Source of the DNA: CAYMTN01 sp964393335
GTDB lineage: Bacteria; Chloroflexota; Anaerolineae; Aggregatilineales; Aggregatilineaceae
Reading direction: 5' to 3'
Assembly: GCA_964393335.1 (NCBI GenBank)
Contig: CAYMTN010000220.1
Span: forward strand, 1 to 9,005
Length of the DNA: 9,005 bases
Below the pieces are notes generated by a model. That model had not been told where the DNA came from. It saw nothing but the letters and a program-made list of their open reading frames with translations, and did no database searches. Positions 1 to 6,721 of the stretch are shown here, one piece after another; the first letter of the stretch is position 1, and each line of letters begins with the position of its first letter. The translations under genes were made by a program, and so were the position numbers.

Positions 1-273
1 GGTTTGTCCTGGTTTACCTTTTCATGCCTCATCAGTCAAAACCTCACCACTACCAGTTTGCCAACTCTCTTCGTGTCGTGTGAGGCTTCAAGTAAGTCAC
101 AGACTGATAATACCATGAATCGTAATCGTATGTTGCACGCGAAGAATGAGTTGTTGTACCAAGAGACACGTGGTAGAAAATGGCAGACGAGTTACAGAAT
201 GCGCATGGATCGTGAAATTCCGAAAGAGTAATTCACTAACTGCCAGGTTTTGTACTCCCCAAACAAAATGCTC

Positions 274-289
274 CATCTCTGTAGAGATG
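274..289. repeat. Short inverted repeat (hairpin)
   Basis: CATCTC, a four-base spacer, then GAGATG: a perfect 6-bp stem, extendable to 7 bp if the loop shrinks to 2 bases. There is no T-run after it on either strand, so it is not a convincing rho-independent terminator. It could be chance or part of a structured RNA or insertion-sequence end. Confidence 0.35.
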
Positions 290-417
290 AAGCAAAGGAC
301 AGGGTCAGATGTTGTAATGCCATGCCCCATAGCAATGCGGTGGAAAGTCAAGCCTTCAAATGGGCGAGTTTTCCGGGAAAAAGCCGCATGAGGAACTGGA
401 TCTGCACCAGGGGAAAA

Positions 418-429
418 ACACCGCGGTGT
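418..429. repeat. 12-bp perfect palindrome
   Basis: ACACCGCGGTGT reads the same on both strands. It lies about 50 bp beyond the stop codon of the decayed IS110 transposase, where the non-coding end of such an element would be. The half GCGGTGT occurs again at 484-490, inside the end of the transposase frame. It may be an insertion-sequence end feature or a chance palindrome. Confidence 0.35.
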
Positions 430-476
430 AGACTGAAAAGCGGACTATGCAGGCGGGAAGCTGAGTTTGCACAAGC

Positions 477-1690
477 TTAAGCGGCGGTGTCACCTCCACG
501 CGGTTGGTAAGGCCGGTCATTCAGCAGCAGGGAGAAGACCAGACGCGCCAACTTGCGAGCGGTCAGGACGATGGCGCGGCGGTGGTGATAACGCACCGCT
601 TCACGAGACTTACGCTGATAAAAAGCTCGATAGTCGGGCAGCTTGAACCGCACCGAGTTGGCGGCTTCGACGAGATAGTAGCGGAGATAACAGTTACCGG
701 TTTTGGCCAGCCGGCGGTTGTCGGCTTTGAAATTGCTGGATTCGTGGCGCGGCCACCACAGACCGGCGAACTTAGCCAGGGCAGCTTGGCCCTGATGAAG
801 GGTGCGGGGCGTCCCAGATGATCGGTCATGAAGCGCTGGACATCCTGGATTTCGGCCAGGAGACCGGCAGCATACACCGGGCCAATACCCGGGATAGAGG
901 CGAGATGGGCATAGCCGGGTAAGGTCTGCGCCAGGGCCTCGATCTGTTGATCCAATGGGGCCAACTACTGCTGTAAGAAGGTGATGTGAGCCTGTAATTG
1001 AGCGAGCATGATGTTGATCGCCTCGGCCAAGCCTGGCGGCAAGGTATAAGCTTCGCGTGCCAACTGTTGCAGTTGCTCGGCGGTGGCGTGTGGATCGGGC
1101 AGATGATTAGCGCTGGTCTGGCGCAAACCGGCAGCCAGTTCATCGAGATTGCGCTGGGCGATCTCATCGACGGTGGCATGTTCGAGCAACGCCCACCAAC
1201 CGCTCTCGGCAAATGGATCACTGAAGGGTTTTTGAGGTTGATAGGTGCTCATCTTCAGATAGAGCACCACCTGGCGCGCATAGACTTTTCCGCGCGCCAG
1301 ATTGTGTATCAGGTGAAAGCGATGACGCGTCAGGCGCTGCAAGGGCAGACAGTGCTCATCCAGGCTGAGTGGATGATGCGGACGCTGGCGAAAGCGGAGC
1401 CACTCGGCAATTGCGTAGGCATCCTTGACATCTGTTTTCTCCTGTTCACACAGACTGGGTTTGAACTTGGCGACGGCGCGTGCATTGACCAGGTATAGCT
1501 CCACATCCAAATCGTCGAATTCAGCCGTGTGTTGCAGATGCCAAAACAGGTGAAACCAGTGCAACCCGGTACTCTCACCCGCAATCTGCAACCGATCGAA
1601 CACATCCTGAGCCATGTGCTCCGCCAGCCAGCCGACCAGTCCCTCACTGCCCGGGCGCGTGTGGGCAAAACAGACGATCCGAATGCCCAT
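477..1690 (-). mobile_element. IS110-family insertion sequence remnant
   Basis: This covers the transposase-derived part of a decayed IS110 element. IS110 elements generally lack clear terminal inverted repeats, so the outer limits cannot be set from this window. The left limit may extend into 1-476. The right limit lies between about 1667, where transposase similarity fades, and 1711, where the neighbouring kinase gene ends. The transposase 5' end, and with it the upstream non-coding end that carries the guide (bridge) RNA in IS110-type elements, is absent. The copy should therefore be immobile. Confidence 0.7.
477..1690 (-). pseudogene. IS110-family transposase, decayed
   Basis: Three pieces read in order as one IS110 transposase of about 400 codons. 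The piece from 1690 to 965 keeps part of the RuvC-like DEDD domain: Glu in GESTG (residue 39 of this piece) and the two Asp of KTDVKDA (residues 87 and 90). The first catalytic Asp, normally in an N-terminal GID motif, is missing, so the gene is cut at its 5' end. An in-frame TAG at 967-965 follows, in a CAG-CAG-TAG-TTG context that a single C-to-T change from CAG would explain. The frame then continues through SIPGIGPVYAAGLLAEI, typical of the C-terminal Transposase_20 domain. A frameshift between about 795 and 833 moves the rest to another frame, which reads AALAKFAGLWWPRHES, then NCYLRYYLVEAANSV, and stops at 479-477. About ten extra residues sit at the frame switch, flanked by CTTCAT (minus strand) at 828-833 and 795-800. 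Family call is firm; loss of function is nearly certain. Confidence 0.85.
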
Positions 1691-1710
1691 CCTTAACCAC
1701 AGGTCTGGGG

Positions 1711-4700
1711 TTATTCGTTTTCACACAGCGGCTCGATGCGGTACTGCACACGCTCATCGCATGAGAAGTCACGAAGGTAGCGGTTTTCGTGCACCCAGTC
1801 CAACAGGTCATCCAACTGCCAGTCACTCACGCGCCATTCACGCACCGTGCCATCGGCTGAAGCAGAGTACAGGCGCTCGCCGTCTGGGCTGAACTCGACA
1901 TCAAACACCCACCCCATGTGGCCCTCGAAGCGACGCAGTATTTCGCCGGACGCATAGTCCCACACGATGAGGCTGCCATCGGATGATCCGGACGCCATCG
2001 TGCGATTGTCCGGCCCAAAGTCCAGACTCCAAACTGGCCCATTGTGCCCGACGAACTGCCGAATCCGGGCACCGGTTTCGATATTCCACTCGGTGATGCT
2101 GCCATCGTTGGTAGCCGTGATGATCGTCGTTTCATCAGGCCCGAAGCTGACATCGAGCGTGCAACCTGGCTGTTCAGGGAAGAACCGTATCGCCTGTTCA
2201 GTTTTGATATCCCAAAACGCCGCGCTCAGGAAGTAGCACGAACCGGAAATAGCCCGTGTCCCGTCCCGGCTAAACGCGATTGAGGTGATGTCATGCGTTG
2301 TATCGAACTGCCGGATGATCTGACCGCTGTCGAGGTCCAACAAGACAAAGTCGCCACCCTCGTCATTTTCGCTGAAGTCCTGGGTCCCAGCCAGCGCTAG
2401 TTGCCCATCAGGACTGATCGCCACGCTGCGCCACGGGTATTCCAGGGTCGGGAAATCCAGGACTGCCTCGCCGGAATCAATGTCCCGCAAGATGAGATGT
2501 GAGCCCTGTGTATAGTTGGCGAAGTCAAGTGAGCCAACGAGCGCGTAGCGTCCTCCCGGGTCAATCGCTATTGCTCCTGGAGCAATGCTATACCCATCGT
2601 TCGGTACGCTGCGAACCAGTTCAGTCGTGCTCGTGTCGATGACCTGCAGACCTCCGGGGGCTACTTCGCCGACCACGATCCGGCTGCCATCCGGACTCGC
2701 TTCCACCGCAAAAACCGGTATCCCTCTCGTGTAACGATGAGACTCGCCCTGAGCACGGATATTCCAGAGTCGGATCGTGCCATCACTCGCCGCGGAGGCA
2801 GCCAGCCCGCCGTCCGGACGGAATGCCACGTCCCAGATCATCCCGTCATGGCCTGTGATGGGCTGATCCTGCCACCACACTTCGAGATCCCACAAGTAGA
2901 GCGAGCTGCCCATAGGGATCAGGACGGTATGGCCATCCGGACTGATCACCATCCGTCCACCGGCGGCGCCAATAGCCCGCTGGCGTATCTCCGTGCCGGT
3001 CTGCGCATCCCACTGGCGGAAGGCAAGATCGTAACCGTTGGAGAGGACCGCGGTACCGTCCGAGACAAAGGCAGCGGCAATCAGCCGGGTGCCGTGGCCC
3101 GCAAACCGTTGAACGGCCTCGCCAAAGGTGGGCGAGTCGGGCCGGATGTCCCACGTGATTGCCAGTCCGTCGTCGGAGGCAGTCACAGCCTGGGTGCCAT
3201 CAGGGCTGGCAGCCACCGTGTTCACGCGGGCGGTGTGGCCCTCCAAACGCCGAAGAACATCGCCGCTCTCTGCGTCCCACAAAATCGCAGTGCCGTCGTC
3301 GGAGGCTGACAGGATGGCGCGCTGTCCGGGTACGAAGACCACATCAGTCACCGCGCCGGTGTGGCCTTCCAGGCGAAGAACCTCCTGGCCGGTCATGATA
3401 TCCCACGCGACCAATGTCCCGTCGGCAGATGCAGAGACTGCCCTGACGACCTCTGCTTGATCAGGGGCGGGATCGAAGGCCAGCGCGTTGATCCAGCCCG
3501 TTTGACCCTCCCACCGACGCTGTAAAGTGCCGCCGGGCATGTCCCACACGATGAACTCGCCACGCGCGCATTCCCCGTCTTCAGAGGCGGACTGGGCGCA
3601 GCCAGCCGACAGAAGCACACTACCATCCGGACTGAAGGCTACAGCCCGCACTTCACCGTAATGGTCTGTCAAGACCAGGCGCGTGCCCAGGGAGAATGCA
3701 ACATCGGCGAGTGTATTTTTCGCATCCGCCGGCGGCTGGTCCATCGTGGTCGCTTCCACCGCCAACACCAGCGCCAGATCACCGCGCCCGATGTCGGCTT
3801 CCTCGCGCGCGTTGGCCGCCAGAACAAGGCTGCGATTCACCGTAGCTTCGCGCTCGGCTTTCTTGCGGGAGTCATTGGCCTCGCGTTCTTTCCCGAACGC
3901 GAACACGGACAGGACCACAGCCACCACCAGAAACAAGCCCAGTCCGGCCACCAGATAACGCAGCCGGTTGGCGGCCTGACGCTGTGAAGTCTCGGCTTGT
4001 TGAGCGGCTTCGGCGGCTTGTTGAGCCGATTCCGCGGCTTTTTTCGCCAAGGCTAATTCGTGCGCCTGCCTTTCGCGTTCGTTTTCCTCGCGCTGGTGTT
4101 GTGCAGCTATGCTGGTTTCCAGGAATTCGCGTTCTTCATGGGTCAGAGCGAGCGGTGTCTCGGTGGCCCAGCCTTCGAATTGTTCCAGGCGTGAGCCATG
4201 CAGTAGGTAACTTGGGTCGCAGTCAGCACTCTGCCAATCGGTGGCCGCTGCCGCCAGCAGTCGCTGCTGGTGAATGTCGTGGCGGCTCTCAGCCAGCCAA
4301 TCTCGCAACCGCCGCCACTCGCACAGAATAGCCTCGTGAGCAATCTCGACCGTAGGACGCCGGGATGCTGGGTCGTGGTCGAGCGTCAGCAGGCGATAGG
4401 CAGCATAGGTATCGATAACCTCGTCCATACGATCTTCGTCTCCGGCGATAGCCAACAGCTCGGACCGCGGCACGCGCCGCCGGGTGTCCTCAACACCTTC
4501 GCCCAGCGTGACCAGTCGCAGGAACATCTGGCGGAGGCTCTTCTGGCCGTCCTCATCCTGCTCGTGATACAACTCCTCGGCACGCCGGGTCAGTGCGCCG
4601 GTCGCCCCGCCTAACGCCTGGTAGGCATCATGGGTCACCGTCCGGTTCGCGCGCTGCTCGAACAACTCTGTCAGTGCGTATTGAAGCAGGGGCAATGCGC

Positions 4701-6516
4701 CCGACTGGTAATGCACGTCGCCGATAATGGTCGACACCAGCCCTTGCTCAAAAGACACACCTACGCGCGTTGCCGGTCTGGTAATCGCCGCTTCCAGTTC
4801 ATCTGCCGAAAGTGGCATCACAGTTTCCATGCGGGTGCGCACCAGTTCACCGAACTGGGGATAATGCAGCGGACGGTCGTAGAAGTCGGCACGCAAGGTA
4901 ATGATCACGCGCACGCGGCTGCGCGGATCGGTGGCGGCAGCATGCAGCAGATCAAGAAACAGGGCGCGTACCGCTTCTTTTTCAACCAGGGTGAAAACTT
5001 CCTCAAACTGATCCACGATGATGACCAGTTCACTACCATCGTCAGGCAGGATCAACCCGGCCACGCGCACTAGGCCGCGTGAGTCGCGCTCCAGGTGTTC
5101 GCGTAGATTGCCTGACTGGTTAGCGGCGACCCGTGTCAGCCCAATTTCGAGTTCATCCAGGGGGTGCGCGCCAGGGATCATCTCTACGACAAACCAACGC
5201 TCGGAACCCGGCAGATCGCCACGCCACAGGGCCGGGACCAACCCGGCTTTCACCACGCTCGATTTGCCACTGCCGCTGGGACCAACCACAGCCAGGAAAC
5301 GAGACAGTTTGTCATGGTCACCCAGGCGTTGCACGAGTCTCTGAACCAGATTTTCGCGCCCGAAAAAATCGCGCGCGTCGGCTGTCTGAAACGCGCGAAG
5401 GCCTTTGTAGGGATTTTCTGGTTCGGACAGAGCGATGAATGTCGATTCGCTGGATACCGATTCGACAGTTGTATCTGAGACTATCAAGCTGAGTTCCCGC
5501 GCGCGCATAATGGCCTGTACCCGGCTGCGCACGCGCAGTTTCTGATACAACTGTCGGATATGCCATTTGACCGTTCCGACAGTAATGAAGAGGTGCTCAG
5601 CAATATCCTTGTTGCTGCATCCCTCTGTGATCATCTGCAAGATTTCTTGCTCGCGGAGCGTCAACTGTTCGACGATGCTGTCCGGGGAGCGTCTGCCCAG
5701 GTCGGCTTCGCGGCGGAAATCGGCGGCTACCTCAAGCACATCCATGTAGCGCTGGGCCGGATTCTTTGCCGTTGCTTTCTGGATAATCGCGTTCATGCCA
5801 TCGGCAAGTTCAGGTGGCAGGGAATCAATATATGGCAACGGCTCGTTCAGGTGTTTGTACATACGTTCAACCGAGGACACATGCGGGAAAGGATGGTGAC
5901 CGGTCAATATCTCGTACAGCATCACCCCCAGGCTGTAGATATCGGTCTGCGGCGTGACGGGTTCGCTGCGGGCTTGTTCGGGGGAGAGGTAATCTGGCGA
6001 GCCCAGTACCATGCCGGTTGCGGTGAACGTGCCTTCTTTTTTGCCTGCATCTTTTGCGATCCCAAAATCAGACAGGTAGGTGTTACCATCCTCATCCAGC
6101 AGAATATTGGCGGGTTTCAGATCGCGGTGAATGATTTCGTTGCGGTGAGCCATCGCCAGCGCGGAGGTGATCTGATCCATGAACAGCGCGGCGGCCTCCA
6201 ATTCATAGGGGCCATTCGCCAGCGCGTCGCGCAGATTGCCCCCGCGCAGCCAGCGCATCACGAGATAAGCGCCTTCCGGATCGCGCCAATAATCATACAA
6301 GGGAACGATAAAGGGGTGTTCCAGACGCGCGATGAGCTGTGCTTCGCCCTCAAACCGGCGAATGAAGTCGGGGTGATTGGCGAAGTGCGGCAGGATGATC
6401 TTGATCGCCACTTCGCGCCCGACGGTGGCCTGGTACGCCCGGTGAACTACTCCAAACCCCCCGGTGCCAATTCGCTCGTGAAGCTCGTAGCCCTTAATTG
6501 TTTTGACTGGGTCCAC
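1711..6516 (-). CDS. Ser/Thr kinase - LuxR HTH - nSTAND NTPase - WD40 membrane protein
   Basis: Predicted 1601-residue receptor-like regulator, numbered from the GTG at 6516. Kinase domain (about 10-270): glycine loop GTGGFG 17-22, Lys39 of VAIK, Glu58, HRDLKPAN 130-137 with catalytic Asp132, DFG 150-152, SPE 178-180, and Thr163/165/167 in the activation loop. All catalytic residues are present. A LuxR/GerE-type HTH follows (about 284-343, with LTLREQEIL and SNKDIAEHLF). Then an nSTAND1-type P-loop NTPase from NPYKGLRAF (368): Walker A GPSGSGKSS 412-420, Walker B-like VDQFEE 501-506, and ITLRADFYD with Arg542. A charged, Ala/Gln-rich coiled coil (about 802-850) leads to one membrane helix (854-875). 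About 14 WD40-like units (953-1561) fit two seven-bladed propellers. The tail ending EPLCENE resembles the usual end of such Chloroflexota proteins, so the C-terminus seems complete. By analogy with PknB-type kinases, the propellers should be outside and sense a ligand. Substrate, ligand and DNA target are unknown. Confidence 0.9.
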   Translation of the reverse strand: MDPVKTIKGYELHERIGTGGFGVVHRAYQATVGREVAIKIILPHFANHPDFIRRFEGEAQLIARLEHPFIVPLYDYWRDPEGAYLVMRWLRGGNLRDALANGPYELEAAALFMDQITSALAMAHRNEIIHRDLKPANILLDEDGNTYLSDFGIAKDAGKKEGTFTATGMVLGSPDYLSPEQARSEPVTPQTDIYSLGVMLYEILTGHHPFPHVSSVERMYKHLNEPLPYIDSLPPELADGMNAIIQKATAKNPAQRYMDVLEVAADFRREADLGRRSPDSIVEQLTLREQEILQMITEGCSNKDIAEHLFITVGTVKWHIRQLYQKLRVRSRVQAIMRARELSLIVSDTTVESVSSESTFIALSEPENPYKGLRAFQTADARDFFGRENLVQRLVQRLGDHDKLSRFLAVVGPSGSGKSSVVKAGLVPALWRGDLPGSERWFVVEMIPGAHPLDELEIGLTRVAANQSGNLREHLERDSRGLVRVAGLILPDDGSELVIIVDQFEEVFTLVEKEAVRALFLDLLHAAATDPRSRVRVIITLRADFYDRPLHYPQFGELVRTRMETVMPLSADELEAAITRPATRVGVSFEQGLVSTIIGDVHYQSGALPLLQYALTELFEQRANRTVTHDAYQALGGATGALTRRAEELYHEQDEDGQKSLRQMFLRLVTLGEGVEDTRRRVPRSELLAIAGDEDRMDEVIDTYAAYRLLTLDHDPASRRPTVEIAHEAILCEWRRLRDWLAESRHDIHQQRLLAAAATDWQSADCDPSYLLHGSRLEQFEGWATETPLALTHEEREFLETSIAAQHQREENERERQAHELALAKKAAESAQQAAEAAQQAETSQRQAANRLRYLVAGLGLFLVVAVVLSVFAFGKEREANDSRKKAEREATVNRSLVLAANAREEADIGRGDLALVLAVEATTMDQPPADAKNTLADVAFSLGTRLVLTDHYGEVRAVAFSPDGSVLLSAGCAQSASEDGECARGEFIVWDMPGGTLQRRWEGQTGWINALAFDPAPDQAEVVRAVSASADGTLVAWDIMTGQEVLRLEGHTGAVTDVVFVPGQRAILSASDDGTAILWDAESGDVLRRLEGHTARVNTVAASPDGTQAVTASDDGLAITWDIRPDSPTFGEAVQRFAGHGTRLIAAAFVSDGTAVLSNGYDLAFRQWDAQTGTEIRQRAIGAAGGRMVISPDGHTVLIPMGSSLYLWDLEVWWQDQPITGHDGMIWDVAFRPDGGLAASAASDGTIRLWNIRAQGESHRYTRGIPVFAVEASPDGSRIVVGEVAPGGLQVIDTSTTELVRSVPNDGYSIAPGAIAIDPGGRYALVGSLDFANYTQGSHLILRDIDSGEAVLDFPTLEYPWRSVAISPDGQLALAGTQDFSENDEGGDFVLLDLDSGQIIRQFDTTHDITSIAFSRDGTRAISGSCYFLSAAFWDIKTEQAIRFFPEQPGCTLDVSFGPDETTIITATNDGSITEWNIETGARIRQFVGHNGPVWSLDFGPDNRTMASGSSDGSLIVWDYASGEILRRFEGHMGWVFDVEFSPDGERLYSASADGTVREWRVSDWQLDDLLDWVHENRYLRDFSCDERVQYRIEPLCENE
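3993..4026 (-). repeat. Heptad-sized direct repeat inside kinase coiled coil
   Basis: The 13-base string CGGCTTGTTGAGC (plus strand) occurs at 3993-4005 and again at 4014-4026, exactly 21 bp apart. On the coding strand this gives AQQAAEA followed by AQQAETS. One repeat is therefore one heptad of the coiled coil just before the membrane helix, consistent with a small in-frame duplication. Confidence 0.6.
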
Positions 6517-6523
6517 GGCGCTG

Positions 6524-6529
6524 CCTCCC
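6524..6529 (-). promoter_or_regulatory. Ribosome binding site that fixes the kinase start
   Basis: GGGAGG on the minus strand, 7 bases before the GTG at 6516-6514. The frame stays open upstream to another GTG at 6576 and passes two ATGs, at 6555-6553 and 6546-6544, but none of these has a purine-rich site at proper spacing. The kinase fold also begins only about 8 residues after the chosen GTG, at KGYELHERIG. The start at 6516 is therefore preferred over the longer 1621-residue version. Confidence 0.7.
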
Positions 6530-6553
6530 ACACATAAAAGTGTCATTACCTGC

Positions 6554-6559
6554 ATTATA
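6554..6559 (-). promoter_or_regulatory. Candidate -10 box of kinase gene promoter
   Basis: A perfect TATAAT on the minus strand. Transcription would begin near 6547, giving a leader of about 30 bases that carries the GGGAGG site before the GTG at 6516. No good -35 hexamer sits 16-18 bases upstream. The place where it would be is next to one of two 12-bp direct repeats, which fits an activator-dependent promoter. This is inference from one box; the start site has not been mapped. Confidence 0.5.
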
Positions 6560-6579
6560 TGCGGGAATCTGTGCACCCC

Positions 6580-6613
6580 TTACTTTTCCCCTCCCCATCC
6601 ATTACTTTTCCCC
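6580..6613. repeat. Two perfect 12-bp direct repeats, 22 bp apart
   Basis: TTACTTTTCCCC occurs at 6580-6591 and 6602-6613 (GGGGAAAAGTAA on the minus strand). The 22-bp offset is about two helical turns, so both copies face the same side of the DNA. Relative to a kinase transcript starting near 6547 the centres lie at about -38 and -60, the usual place for an activator bound in tandem. It is a candidate operator, and the protein that binds it is unknown. Confidence 0.5.
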
Positions 6614-6631
6614 GTCTTCCCGGCAGACGGG
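6611..6631. promoter_or_regulatory. Inverted repeat in divergent promoter region
   Basis: CCCGTCT, a 7-base spacer, then AGACGGG: a perfect 7-bp inverted repeat. It overlaps the end of the second TTACTTTTCCCC copy and ends two bases before a TTGACC hexamer (6633-6638) that could be a plus-strand -35 box. It has no T-run and lies between divergent genes, so a protein-binding site is more likely than a terminator. Confidence 0.4.
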
Positions 6632-6643
6632 CTTGACCGCACA

Positions 6644-6659
6644 ATGAAATTAGTTTCAT
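6644..6659. promoter_or_regulatory. Palindromic candidate operator for hydrolase
   Basis: ATGAAA, four bases TTAG, then TTTCAT: a perfect 6-bp inverted repeat with a compact 16-bp layout typical of dimer-binding operators. It begins 5 bases after TTGACC (6633-6638), a possible plus-strand -35 box, so it would overlap the -10 area of a hydrolase promoter. No good -10 hexamer is seen at the expected spacing, so the promoter itself is uncertain. Confidence 0.35.
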
Positions 6660-6710
6660 GAGACCGCAAGTCTGGCAATTGCCGATGGTCAACAAAGGTA
6701 AGATAAAATG

Positions 6711-6716
6711 AGGAGG
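6711..6716 (+). promoter_or_regulatory. Ribosome binding site of hydrolase
   Basis: A consensus AGGAGG, 5 bases before the ATG at 6722. It supports that ATG as the start, and the signal peptide begins directly there. Confidence 0.8.
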
Positions 6717-6721
6717 AACAC

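Larger units (their letters stand above)
1..476. other. Non-coding stretch, no gene recognised
   Basis: Short open frames exist on both strands here but none has a recognisable protein pattern, a ribosome binding site or a conserved neighbour, so none is annotated. The first 180 bases contain 79 G or C by hand count (about 44%), clearly lower than the kinase gene, where two hand-counted 60-base lines gave 37 and 42 G or C. The stretch lies just beyond the 3' end of the decayed IS110 transposase gene, so its right part may be the non-coding end of that element. The left part may be unrelated intergenic or decayed DNA. No terminator or RNA gene could be recognised. Confidence 0.5.

Noticed and set aside
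272..429. CRISPR-like array or attachment site built on the small inverted repeats
   Set aside because: The two inverted repeats are unrelated and occur once each, and there is no regular spacer pattern or tRNA end nearby.
4..480. Small open frames on both strands at the left edge
   Set aside because: They overlap one another in several frames, lack ribosome binding sites and resemble no family I recognise.
998..1498. Plus-strand open frame opposite the IS110 transposase
   Set aside because: The minus strand reads as an IS110 transposase with its DEDD-domain residues, so the plus-strand frame is a shadow.
2737..3309. Plus-strand open frame of 190 codons opposite the WD40 region
   Set aside because: It overlaps clearly coding WD40 repeats on the other strand and has no protein-family pattern.
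5560..6537. Long plus-strand open frame (325 codons) opposite the kinase domain
   Set aside because: It is an antisense shadow of a well-supported kinase and HTH coding region. Its product has no recognisable motif and it has no good ribosome binding site.
6574..6576. Upstream GTG as the kinase start
   Set aside because: No ribosome binding site precedes it, and a perfect -10 box lies downstream of it. The GTG at 6516 has GGGAGG at 7 bases.
6704..6709. TAAAAT as a -10 box for the hydrolase
   Set aside because: It sits only two bases before the AGGAGG ribosome binding site, so a transcript starting from it would lose that site.
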